Origin: Macrotis lagotis
Lineage: Eukaryota; Chordata; Mammalia; Peramelemorphia; Peramelidae
Assembly: GCF_037893015.1 (NCBI RefSeq)
Contig: NC_133666.1
Coordinates: 4,338,239-4,402,238, forward strand
Direction: 5' to 3'
Length of the DNA stretch: 64,000 bases
Positions 52,055 through 62,897 of this stretch are shown here, piece by piece. The translations under genes were made by a program, and so were the position numbers. Numbering within the stretch: position 1 is the first letter of the stretch; each line of letters begins with the position of its first letter. The notes below the pieces were generated by a model. The model ran no database searches and was not told the origin of the DNA. It worked only from the letters and a program-made list of their open reading frames with translations.

Positions 52055-55000
52055 GTTACACTTTTGTCTCTACACAAATTCTCAGAATCCAATCTCATAC
52101 CTATGACACATTTAAAACCCCAATGTCATTGCAACTCAACTAACTTCCCGACAATTAAGTTTGAGAAAAACTTTAGAGTACCCCATATAGAGAATCCAGC
52201 ACTCACATTCCAAATGCTCTGTCCAAAATCAAAATACAATTGTTAGCAATATTAAACTTAACATTAAAACCAATTAGAGCTTTTTCCCAAAAGGCATCAG
52301 TGAACATCCCTGATAACGTAGCTATTTCTCTTCTTAGTAACACAATACCACTTTTCTTTAACCCAAAGGTGTTACAATAGTTTAAAATCCCAAACCACAT
52401 AACCCCTTGCAAAAGTTACAATAGTGTTAAAATAGTTTATTCCCAAACTAATTTAACAATCTAGGTTATTTAATTCATCCCATTCTGTACAAATTCTGTC
52501 AGAATGTCACAACACCAGTATCCCTCTTTTAAAACCATCAGCGAGTTTCCCAAAACTCTAGTTCACAAACTTTAGAAACAATGAGAGTCATCACTCAGGC
52601 CACATGGCCAGCACGTATTCATTGAATGTGATTTCCTTTCAATAAAGGAGTCTCTTAACCACTGGATCTTAGATTTTTTTCTTCCCCAATCACATGTCCC
52701 TCCTGCGGAGGGTTTTTTCCCTTTAAGGCTTAAGTAGGTAAGGATTTTTCTGCCACTTCCCCACCATCCGCCTGCTACCCTCTTCTCCCCTTTTTATTCA
52801 GTGAACAAGTCTTCCAAGAGGGCAGTAGGCTGCTTCAGGGGGAAGGGAAGCCAGGTCTAGGAATGTTCATTCCCTTCCCTGCTCTTGTATTCCCCCCCCC
52901 CCCCCCCCGTTTAATCTAGCGAAGGAATCTTCCAAGGGGGAACAGATGGGACCTGGTGACAGGGGTGGGGGAATAAGGTTTGGAAATTCAGGAGCTGAGG
53001 GCTCTAAATTTAACAAAACAGTCATCAGTGTAACACATTAAGAACTAGATTTCACAAAGTAATCTTCGCATTATTACATTTATACCTGGACCTACAGATC
53101 AAGAGCAAGGTCCAACACATCATTTAAAATTTTCAGGCAACCCAGAGGGTCATGCTTTGATAATTTCCCTCATTAACAATCATTAATTCCAGCTTTGACA
53201 TCATTACAGTAAAATAATTTATATTCCCAAAAGCAGATCACATGTTTGATAACACCTTTCAATCTTACTTACTGATAAGTCATCTAATTAGGGTTAGATA
53301 ATTTTTAATTTCCTAATCATTTTCCAAAGCCCCTCACATTTATTCAATATGATTGGAAAGGATATCTGGCATTTAAGATATAATGAAAGCACTAAATTCT
53401 TAACCTACATGAAACAAAACATGCTGACATCTCATTCTCTTAAAGCAAGATAAAACAACAGGCTCTCTTAAAGTTAACCTTATAGTTAAGTATCTTTTAC
53501 ACACAAACCTCTTCTGAATTTCTGCTTTATAACTTATGCTATGTCTTCTTCCAAATACACTTCTATTTTCAGAGAAAATAAGATCCTCTATCAATGTTAG
53601 TTTTATACAATAATTTCAAAAGCCCAGTGTATACTTATTACCTATGACAGTGTTCCAGTTGTATGTATAATTTCCTCTTTTTAACAGATAATAAACTACA
53701 CCGATCTCACCTATCAATATTCCCTTTCATAAGCATGAGGTGAAAAACAAAGCCTTTCACAAGTTTTCTGGGCCAAAAGGGCCTTGAGAACTATAACCCA
53801 TTGGCAAGGTAGTCTCTAGTTGGTTTTTTCATAGCAAAATCTTTACAAATGTGATAGGGGAAACTTCAGTTCATTTGTCATTACAAAACAATTTTAAAAA
53901 TCTCAAAAAGTATAGCTTAAATTGTTCTTATACAAAGCTTACTAATTGTACACAGCATATTTCAATTGCATGTCTGTTTTCGTTATTCCCTAAAACTTTA
54001 AAATACAAAGAATTCTTAAGACCAATTGTTGCTAAAAAATCCCTTCTTATGACTACAAGATTTTCTTCAGACTTCTTTTAGATTCCAAAAAGTCATATTC
54101 AAATTATCCTTAAATAATTTTCTTTTCAAAAGCCTAAAAAGTTTGTAAATTCTTTTTATCTTTATCAGTGCAATTCTAACTTCTCAATGCTCTCACTTAT
54201 AAGGACTTTCTGTCCTCACTGAAAACATTTCTTAATATTAGCACATTCTATGTTCTGGAAATTGGAGATTCCCCACAATTTGAGATATCAAAGTGATATG
54301 GACTAATTCTTTACCTTTACTGTTTGTCATTATTCACTCACTCCAGATTTTTTCCAAAGACATGATCCGCATTCCAATCAGTGTAAAATATTAACTTCCT
54401 CTTGTTATGTTAGTCTAAAGCTAACTCATAAGTCTGACTCCCATGACTCTGGAGGGGCCATAAAACATCAGAATCCAAACTCAAACATATTCTTTACAAA
54501 CCCTTTAATTCAATTTACATGTATCTTTAGATCAGCACATTATAGGATCAATAATAACATAATAAAATTAACATTTACCTAGCAATTGCTTTCATATCAA
54601 ACTTCACTTTATGGGGTTCATTATTTTTCTAATCAATTCATTGCCAAACATTGCAAAAAGTACCCATTTAATGCAATTTTAAATCCCCCCAACCTCATCT
54701 AAACACATATCTCCCTATAGACTTACAGTTCTATACTTGCTTCTTTTCTCATAATGATTTGTACACCATTTTCCAAAGTTCCCAAAATCCATCCTTGGTG
54801 TACAAAGTCAACCCTGCTCAAACCTTCTGTCTACATACTTTTACCACTTTCCATACTTAACAAATGTTTCAAAAGAAACCCCAATTGTCTCTAAGTCTGG
54901 ATTTTCTTTCCAGTACTTTCAGAATCTCTTAGTCAAACTTTACAACTCACATTTTCCACCATTCCTTTTCATTAGCTCTTCTTGACTTTAATTCATACTA

Positions 55001-56548
55001 TTCCAAACTAGAATCACATGGCTTATACAGCTATATAAACTACAGATATGATTCTACTTTTCACAAAACATTTTCCATTCCAAGGGTTTAATATTTAACA
55101 TTTCTTGATTACAACTGCTAAAATCCTGGAGAAGGCAGTCATTCAAAAAGCCCTTAGCCTAATTAGAATATTCCCTGCTCCCTTTTTTCAAATAGAGTAA
55201 ACTGAATAACTTTTATAGAGAGGGACCATCCTAGATTCTTTATGGGGGTGGGTTGTTCTTCTATTCTTCAAACCTTAAATGTCCCATAATTTTCTGTAAT
55301 AACTAACAATATATGAATCTATATTGATAAACTCCTGAAGCTCTAATGACGCCATATCATTCTGGAAAAAAAAGATTAATTATTTCGTTTCCCCTATACG
55401 GGCATCTTGGTCACCACATTATACACTTTAGGATTAACCTGACTCTCTAGTCTTTCTGAAATTTATTTTCCCTATTTTCAAATTAAAATAGCATTCCTTT
55501 CTATGATTTCTTTGTTTAACATATTTGGTAACATTTGCTGTTTCTTTAACTTCAAAATAAGGTCCTTTTTATCACTTACTTTACTAATTCTTCCTGAAGT
55601 AGCTCTCTCTCCTGAAAGGGGGAGAGAGGGGGAACACTCTGGAAGCCCAGAATCAAGGAGAACGGGAAAGAGAAGGGAACATAAACAAGGAATGGCCGGG
55701 AGGGGGGCTTCTCATAATAGTAAAATAACAGGGTGAGTAGTTTGGCCTCAGTCAGTTTAACACCAAAATCCATTCCTTTTTTTTTTAAATAAAAATAAAA
55801 GAAATCCCTCTTGGAAGTGCTCAAGAGACAACGCAGGGGTGAGGAGGAAGGGATCAGAGTAGCCACTGTAACACAGGCAGAAAGCAGGCTCAAGGGGAGA
55901 GCCAGGGAGGGCATTAGATGCCTAAAAATCTAGGTGCCCAAAATAACAAAGAGCAGCCATTTGAGGCAACCCAAGGGCAATTTTAGGGGAACTTTTCTCC
56001 CCATCTAACAAATCAATGGAAGAACCCGAACACACGTGTAAACAGACAATCTAAACACATAAAGACAGATATAGCACAAGCACAGATCATACAAACGCAA
56101 CAGATTTTTCCAACTGACAATCTCAACACATATCCACAAACACAGGCCAATGGCAAATTCCTGACGTCTCAGGAATGCCGTGAGGGGAGATTTCAGTGTT
56201 GCGTCCGACAATCTCTGCCTCCCAAAGGCCGACCAAATGTGTCCCCGCTATCGCAAGGAGCACCCAAAAGAGGGGACCCGGACATCACATCTGATACGGA
56301 ATTCCCCTGTAACCAGAAGTCTAGACCCAGAACCAGAACAGGCTTACCTCCAGAGGTGTAACAGGATCTCCACTTAGGCCGAATGGGGGATGGCAGTTGA
56401 GGAGAGGTCCATACTAAGACTATGTCTACCTAGTCCTGGGGCCCTGGAACATCCTCAGGGGCTGGCTCCCCTGGGAGAAGGAGAGACAGTCCGGTTGAAC
56501 CTAAACTCGAGGCTCCTGTGGTCTCCTTTGGTGACCCAAAACACCAAG

Positions 56549-56566
56549 ATCTCACTGGGGCCTCCA
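56549..56566 (-). other. Primer-binding-like site
   Basis: Minus strand TGGAGGCCCCAGTGAGAT begins 2 nt after the 5' LTR, in the place where a tRNA primer pairs. The tRNA was not identified. Confidence 0.55.
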
Positions 56567-56568
56567 AA

Positions 56569-57185
56569 TGTTGTGCCCAAAGAGCGAGATGGAGACCAGA
56601 GTTTGATAAGGTTGAAGATGGTTAATATTCCTGGGGACTATCTGGGGGATTGAGTACCCCAATCAGACAGTACCTGAGTGTTCAGGGGATAGGGTTTTTA
56701 TAGTGTTTGGGGGGGGGGGAGTACTGAGAGCAAGCAAAGTACAGAAAAGCAAAGACAGCAGTTAGATATATTATCTTGACATATACATATATAAACATAC
56801 GGTTCCATATAGATAGGGGTGAGAAGGGGTCAGGGTCCTGGTGTAATGATTATTTTCTGAGATGGAGGGAGTCAGGAATTTACTATCTTATGGTTCCAGA
56901 GGGAGTCAGGAATTTACTATCTTATGGTTCCAGCCGCATCTGGGGAAGGAGGAGGCAGTCCTGGAATTTAACAGATACAGCAAGACAATGAGGCTAAGAA
57001 GGGTGCTTTGTAAATCTTTAGACAATTTTATGGTATATCCATGACCTCTTGGGTCCGATGAGACTATTTTCAGACCCAAAGGTGCCTAGCCAAAGTTATA
57101 TTTCTAAGGAATTTCTCAGGGTCCAGAAGGATGTCAGGTACCCCTTTCTATACAGGAATTTCACTAACATTGATATTGTACTTCA
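56569..57185 (-). repeat. 5' LTR of the retroelement
   Basis: 617 bp; longer than the other LTR mainly because of a short internal tandem duplication around 56870-56940. Confidence 0.92.
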
Positions 57186-57336
57186 CCATAAACAGGAAAT
57201 TGCCTCAGGTCACATAGCTAGGAAGGCAGCAGGGGTGGGAGTTAACCATTATTGCATACTGCTTCCTAAGGTGCAACATCTCTAGGCCTTGAGTTTTTTC
57301 CTTTTAAAATAAGATCTACAGTCTCTTTAAGTTCTT

Positions 57337-57486
57337 TTTTTTAGGTTTTTGCAAGGCAAATGGGGTGAAGTGGCTTGCCCAAGTCCACACAGCTAGGTCA
57401 TTATTAAGTGTCTGAGGCCGGATTTGAACTCAGGTACTCCTGATTCCAGGACTGGTGTTCTATCCACTGTGCCACCTAGCCACCCC
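57337..57486 (-). mobile_element. Marsupial tRNA-derived SINE
   Basis: TTAGGTTTTTGCAAGGCAAATGG..GTTCTATCCACTGTGCCACCTAGCC. Confidence 0.95.
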
Positions 57487-57487
57487 T

Positions 57488-57777
57488 GGGCCCTTATTTC
57501 TTTTTTTTTTCTTTTAGTAAAGATTTTATTTGAGTTTTACAATTTGCCCCCCAATCTTACTCCACCCCCACAGAAAGCAATCTGTCAGTCTTTATTTTGT
57601 TTCCATGTTGTACATTGCTCCAAATTGAATGTGATGTGAGAGAAATCATATCCTTAAGGAAGAAACAAAAAGCATAAGAGATAGCAGGATAAGACAATGA
57701 GATATCAGGTTTTTCCCCTAAATTAAATGGAATAGTCCTTGAACTTTGTTCAAACTCCACGTGGGCCCTTATTTCTT
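57488..57777 (-). mobile_element. 5'-truncated L1 with target-site duplication
   Basis: A ~260-bp reversed L1 3' end (57503-57762) is flanked by perfect copies of GGGCCCTTATTTCTT at 57488-57502 and 57763-57777. The T-rich left end is the poly(A) tail. A textbook target-primed insertion. Confidence 0.93.
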
Positions 57778-57794
57778 GCCCTTCTTCCCATCTA

Positions 57795-57985
57795 TGTGCT
57801 TTACAAATATTATCTCATTTGATCCTCCCAACAACCCTGAGAGGAAGGTATTACTCTGATGCCCATGATACAGATGAACAAACTGAGACAGGGTGAAGTG
57901 ACTTGCCCAGTTAGGAAGCATCTGAGGCTGGGTTTGAACTTAGGTCTTCCTGAGTTGGGGCCCAGTGCTCTATCTATCCTTAGAG
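57795..57985 (-). mobile_element. MIR-class SINE
   Basis: TTTACAAATATTATCTCATTTGATCCTCCCAACAACCCTG..GAACAAACTGAGACAGGGTGAAGTGACTTGCCC. Confidence 0.88.
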
Positions 57986-57989
57986 TCCC

Positions 57990-58577
57990 TAGATGTCAAA
58001 GGTTTTTAGCCACAGGAGGAGGTAGAATTGAAGGACGATGATATGGACAATCAGGATTGCCAAGGTATACATATGTAGGGATCTGAGTGATGTTAGTTAC
58101 TGGTGGGAAAAGGGCCATCAGATTCATTAAGTCCCTGTGACCCTTTGCAGCAGCTTTGGCAATCCCCTCAACTCTGCCCTAGGAATCCCCCAACTATCTG
58201 AAGGGCCCCAGAAATATAACAAGAGTGATATAGATTTGGGAGGGGGCTGCTCTAGATGGTAGCAGGATACACCCATACAAAGCTACCTGCTAGCTAGACC
58301 ACAGGAACCAGAACTAAATCCTCTTTCTGCATGGGAGAGGCTGCGTGGTGACTATTGTCCAGCAGATGGCAGCAGAGAGCAGCTTCAGAAGACTGGAAGA
58401 AGATGGTGGGGTAAATGAGGCCACTTTCTGAGGAGTCAACTTGCTTGAGGACATCCCAGGAGGAGCTCAGTTGCCTATGGCACACATGTTCCCTGTTCAC
58501 TTACTTTCTCTTCCTGTGTGCCCTCTCTTACTCGTAGTGATTGTTTAGGGTCTCTTTCTTATTTATTTTACTCTATA
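57990..58577. other. No gene seen; contains a CTCF-like site
   Basis: Intergenic sequence without a supported gene. Confidence 0.4.
58359..58372 (+). promoter_or_regulatory. CTCF-like motif
   Basis: CCAGCAGATGGCAG fits the CTCF core CCASYAGRKGGCRS at every position. Sequence match only. Confidence 0.5.
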
Positions 58578-58580
58578 GCT

Positions 58581-58656
58581 GGAGGAGGAGGGGGGGGGAA
58601 GAGGAGGAGGAGGAGGAGGAGGAGGAGGAGGAGGAGGAGGAGGAGGAGGAGGAGGA
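58581..58656. repeat. (GGA)n microsatellite
   Basis: About 25 GGA units with a short G run near the left end. Confidence 0.97.
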
Positions 58657-58659
58657 CGA

Positions 58660-59184
58660 GGATTTTTGCTTAGGGTTGCTATGTTCTCTAATTGGACTGA
58701 CTAATAAAAGAAACTGAGACCCTAATTCTGAGCTAGGAATCTGAGGGGATAGTGAACACAATATCCTGGAGGAGTTTTTAGAAGGGGTTGAAATTTACAC
58801 CGATGTAGGGTCCATATCCATGAGAGGACTGAGGTCAAGATTTAACAAAGCATTCCCCTCTTAGGGCCTCAGGTACCCCATGTAAAATGAGTCACATCTG
58901 ATGATTTAATGATTCTAGCTTGAATCCTACTGAGTTAATCTTACTGATTTAAACTTTCTTTAGGGGAGCTAACCAGCCATCTCCCAAGGGTTCATGTAAT
59001 AGGAGGAAGGACAAATTCCCAAGGGGAGGGAGAGATAGACTCCCATTTGTTACCTCTCCCTGGGTGAAGGAGGCAGGCCTCAGTCCCCCAACAGAGGCAA
59101 CAGGAGCCTACCTTAATCTTTGGGCAGTTGGAGCTCTATGGTCCTCCAGTCAAAAGGTCAACAAGTGTCTGTCTGTCAGTCCGT
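58660..59184. other. No gene seen
   Basis: Unique-looking intergenic sequence. Confidence 0.4.
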
Positions 59185-59203
59185 CTATCTATATCTATCT
59201 ATC

Positions 59204-59253
<50 letters not shown>

Positions 59254-59635
59254 ATCTATCTATCTATCATCTATCTGTCTATCATCTATCTATCTGTCAT
59301 CTAAGTAGACTAGCTTTCTATCAATGATCTATTGTCATCTATCAATCTATCATTTATCTTTCTACCATTTGTCTATCATGTATCAGTCTATCATCTGTCT
59401 GTCTGTGTGTCCTCTGTCAGTCTATTTTCTATTTATTATCTATCTAGCTGTCATTTATCTATGTTTTCTATTATCTATTTATCCACCCCCTCTATCCATT
59501 TATCTATCATCTGTCAATCTATCATATCTGTCTATCATTTCTCTATCATTCTATTATCTACCAATCTACCCATCATCTATCATTTATCTATTAATCTAGT
59601 TATCATCTATCTATCATTTCTATCATCTATCTAAC
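59185..59635. repeat. (TCTA)n array with long degenerate tail
   Basis: Near-perfect TCTA repeats at ~59185-59300 degrade into ATC/TATC-rich sequence to ~59635. Long plus frames here are repeat artefacts. Confidence 0.95.
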
Positions 59636-59879
59636 TTACTTTGCATGCATCCTTCATTCCATTACAAGCAACATGTTGCATTAAGCAACAGCACACAAAG
59701 TGGCAGTCAACCCCAGTAAAATTTTAGCACATTCTAAGTCTTGCTTACAATACATTTAAGGCCTTAAAATGTTGTGTGGGATGTCACACTGATTATTTCC
59801 TTTCCCCAGGACTGAATTTTCTTGTAGCAATTTGACAGGCTCATGTTGTAAAATCTCAGATGGTCTTTCCAGTGAAATG

Positions 59880-60345
59880 CCTAAGAATCTGTTGTTCATC
59901 TCACCCAGGTCCTGTCAGCTCCCTGGGGCTCAGTTCCCCCTTAGTCATCTGAAGCCTATGTAATGGACTACTCTAACCCTCTGAAGGTATTTGTGACTCT
60001 ATCCCTAAGAACCTGTTGGTGATTTCACACAGGTGCCTTCAGTTCTCTAAACCTCTGGTTACTCTGCAATAATTAGGTCAAAGTGCCTAAAAACTCTGAA
60101 TTCCTCTTCATTTCTTTACCTAAGAATCTGGGAGTGATATCATTGAGGTCCCTTCAATTCTCTAATCCTCAGTTTCCCCCTCAGTCACAATATTGTTTGA
60201 TGTCTCTTGGAATCAGACCTATGAAGGCCGTGTGAGATCTAGCCCTACAACCCCGTGCTTGATCTCACACTGGTATCTTCATTTCCCTAGTGTTCAGTTT
60301 CCCCAGAAGTCACAGTAAGGGGGTATCTTGTCCTTTAAAATGCCA
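59880..60345 (+). repeat. Degenerate ~120-bp tandem repeat, left part
   Basis: Four units begin near 59882, 60007, 60124 and 60249. Each starts like CTAAGAATCTGTTGGTGATCTCACACAGG (read with variation), then CTTCAGTTCCCTAGGCCTCAGTTTCCCC and CAGTCACAATA.GG. Unit length is 97-125 bp. Confidence 0.75.
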
Positions 60346-60956
60346 GATAGCATTAGTTTTCCAATTCTAATTTTTATGCTTTTATTTACTTCAATTAGGC
60401 TTTGTTTTTCCTTTTCCAATTAGTTAATTTTACTTTTTGAGGAATTAATTTTATTCAATTGACCATTTTTACATTTAGAGGAGTTGAATTCTTCAATTTT
60501 TCATAATTCTCCGGCAGGGTCTCATTTTTCTTCTTCATGTCTTCTTTGGTTTTTAAAATCCTTTTTGAGCTCGTCCAAGAGGCCTCTTTGGACTTGAGGC
60601 CAACTCCTTTCTTCACATGTAGGCATTTTGTCACTGTATTCCTCTTCTGACATGGCCTTTTTATTATCCCGATCAGATTAGTAGCTTTCTATGATTAGCG
60701 CTTTTGGGTTGGTTGGTTGGTTTGTTTGTTTGTTTTTTGCATATTTTGATTGTTGAGCTCTGCTCCTGGGGCAAAGAGAGTAAAGTCCCAAGACCTTTAC
60801 TGAGGTTCCTCCGTGATATCTTGAGTTGAGAACTCGTTTCACTCTTTTTAGCCCCATGGATATGTAGCTTTAGGTTCTGTGTAGAGGCTTCATTTAATGT
60901 TTTGGGCAAAGCTCCAGGAGCTTCCTAGCTTGGAGCTGCCATCTTGACTCAGTCCC
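60346..60956 (-). mobile_element. L1 5' end / ORF1 remnant
   Basis: Reverse of the L1 5' region, ending GAGCTGCCATCTTGACTCAGTCCC (plus strand), i.e. the start-like word AAGATGGCAGCTCC on the minus strand. Inserted inside the ~120-bp tandem repeat. Confidence 0.7.
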
Positions 60957-61133
60957 TTGCTTACCCCTGCTCATTTTCCCCAACAGACTTAGGGAGACAT
61001 CCTTGAGCTCCCCAGTGGAAGACATTCCTCCACACTCTAGACCATAGCAGTGCCTAAACTTTTGGTTCACACTCCTGCCTGCCCCCACGGGCCCAGGCAC
61101 CAGATTGTGCTCCAGATTGTCTGCTTTGGAAAG

Positions 61134-61800
61134 GTGACCTCAGGGGTGCAAGTAGCTGATGAAGTATGCCATATTTTCTATGATATGAAAGTTCAAAAAT
61201 GTTCCTCACCGGATGAAATGAAGAAAAGAAAGAAGGCAGTAATCGTTTGTCTCAGTGCTGACAAGAGATGAAGGCAAAGAGATCTAAGCGGGAGATGTTG
61301 GTGTAACCGTTGCTGATCCGTTCAAGCATTTTGTGGGAATGCTTCCTGAAAAGGATTGTCGCTACGTTTTATATGATGAAACAAAGGATTCAAGAGAAAA
61401 AAAGGTGATGTTTTTTCTATGGGCACCAGAACTAGCAACTCTTGAAAGTAAAGCAATCTATGCAAGCTCCAAGGATGCAATCAAAAAGAAATTTCCAAGA
61501 GTCAAATACGAATGTCAAGGAAATGGATGAGAAGATCTCAACCAGGCTTGTATTGCTGAGAAACTAGGAGGGTCCTTAATTGTAGCTTTTGATGAGCATC
61601 CAGTGCCATGAGTTGAAAAGCTTCCATGTGTAATATATCTTCTTCCTAAGTCTGTAAAACAAATACACTTAGACTAGTGTTTCACTGAGGGGGAGCTGTT
61701 TTGTTGTAGATTTAACTAGACATATGAACCTGCATAAAATAAGCCTAAATAAATCTAAAGTCTAAAGTTTATTACTTGTAAATTAAATTTTTTGCTACCT
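61134..61800 (+). pseudogene. DSTN: Processed destrin pseudogene
   Basis: Intron-free copy of destrin (ADF), a cofilin-family actin-depolymerising protein. Plus frames read [35 protein letters not shown], then [55 protein letters not shown] and EKLGGSLIVAF. EKDCRYALYD and CIAEKLGGSLIVAF identify destrin rather than cofilin. The start codon is GTG, there is a stop and frame change after SADKR, and another stop after CQGNG. The terminator TGA is at 61609-61611 and a 3' UTR with AATAAA (61748-61753) follows. It is not functional. Confidence 0.92.
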
Positions 61801-61809
61801 CGATTTTTC

Positions 61810-62400
61810 CTGCAGTCAAAATAGGAATTATCTTGACCTGTGCAACCTCTGAAGGCCTTGCCAATTCTGTTACCAAGAAACCCTTATTGCTGTCACACAG
61901 GTTTCTTCAGACGACTATGCCTCAATTTCCCTTGCAGTCACAATAGGGGTTGTCTTGGTCCCTAAAATCTCTGGAGGTCTTGTCTCCTCGAGTCCGAAGA
62001 GCATGAGGGCAGAGGAGGAGTGGTTTCATGAACACTAAGGTCTTTTAAACTTTGATCATCTTTATAAGTAAGAGCCTGTAGTGATCTCACAATGGTTCTT
62101 CAGGGTTCTTGAGCCTCTGTTGGCCTACATGAATAAGTGCAGGAGGGGTCTCTTGGCATCTCCGGCCTCTTAAAGGCCTTATCAGAACTCCACTGACGAT
62201 CCTGTGGGTGATCTCACACAGGTTCTGATAGGTCCCTAGGCCTCTGTTTCCCATTTTTTAAATTAGAAAGTCTAGAACTGCAAAGACTCTGAAGTCCTAT
62301 CAGTTACATTCCTACAAGACTGTGGGAGATCTTACTCAGGTATTTTCAGTTCCCTAGGCCTCAGGGTCCCCTGTAATCACAGAAGGGTTTCCTTTAAGAT
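61810..62400 (+). repeat. Degenerate ~120-bp tandem repeat, right part
   Basis: Resumes right of the pseudogene with about five further units (starts near 61812 partial, 61877, 62072, 62198, 62319), sharing GATCTCACACAGGT, CCCTAGGCCTC.GTTTCC and CACAATAGGGGTTGTCTTG. Confidence 0.75.
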
Positions 62401-62720
62401 TGGATCTTAAATTGGAGATTCAATTTGACATTATTTCTAATGATGAAGATAAAAGCAAAGAAAAATGTGTTAGCAATGGTGTAATGACCTTTTATGTGTT
62501 CTGCAGAAAAGACCCTAGATTATTTTCTGATTGATCCCTGGGGGAGTTAACCACACCCTGCCTGCAAAGAAAGCAAATCCCCTAGGTCTCTTTGGGTCAG
62601 AAAAGCAGTTTGTGAAACTTTGTCTTTATCTACCACATGTTTATAAAAGTGAATATATTACAAATTAGTTTGTTATAAGTCCAAATTTGATTAATTTGTA
62701 CTTTGGCATTAAAACTAAGT
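62401..62720. other. No gene seen
   Basis: Unremarkable sequence between the tandem repeat and the SINE. Confidence 0.4.
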
Positions 62721-62897
62721 GGGGGGGTGGTTAGGTGGTGCAGTGGATAGAGCACTGGCCCCTGGAGTAAGGAGTACCTGAGTTCAAATCCGGCCTCAGA
62801 CACTTAGTAATTACCTAGCTGTGTGACCTTGGGCAAGCCACTTAACCCCATTTGCGTTGCAAAAAACCTAACAAAAAAAAAAACGCAAAAAAAAAAC
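62721..62897 (+). mobile_element. Marsupial tRNA-derived SINE
   Basis: GGTTAGGTGGTGCAGTGGATAGAGCACTGG, GAGTTCAAATCCGGCCTCAG, GGGCAAGCCACTTAACCCC and an A-rich tail. Full length. Confidence 0.95.

Larger units (their letters stand above)
49257..56548 (-). other. Interior of the LTR retroelement
   Basis: About 7.3 kb, AT-rich with many short pyrimidine runs, a 17-bp C run (52892-52908) and a GA-rich patch (55590-55720). No recognisable protein on either strand. Confidence 0.6.
48659..57189 (-). mobile_element. LTR retroelement fossil (~8.5 kb), both LTRs present
   Basis: Two direct LTRs (48663-49239 and 56569-57185) start TGTTGT on the plus strand; the right one ends TTCA. The element is flanked by a 4-bp CCAT duplication (48659-48662, 57186-57189). 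A primer-binding-like TGG site next to the right LTR and a purine tract next to the left LTR on the minus strand set the orientation as minus. The interior shows no gag, pol or env that I can recognise, and two SINEs have inserted. It is either very decayed or was non-coding. LTRs differ by several percent, so it is old but marsupial-specific in appearance. Confidence 0.88.

Noticed and set aside
59064-59634. Open frames rich in Ile/Tyr/Leu/Ser
   Set aside because: Produced by TCTA repeats.
61134-61611. A functional destrin/cofilin gene
   Set aside because: No introns, no ATG, internal stops and a frame change; it is a processed pseudogene.
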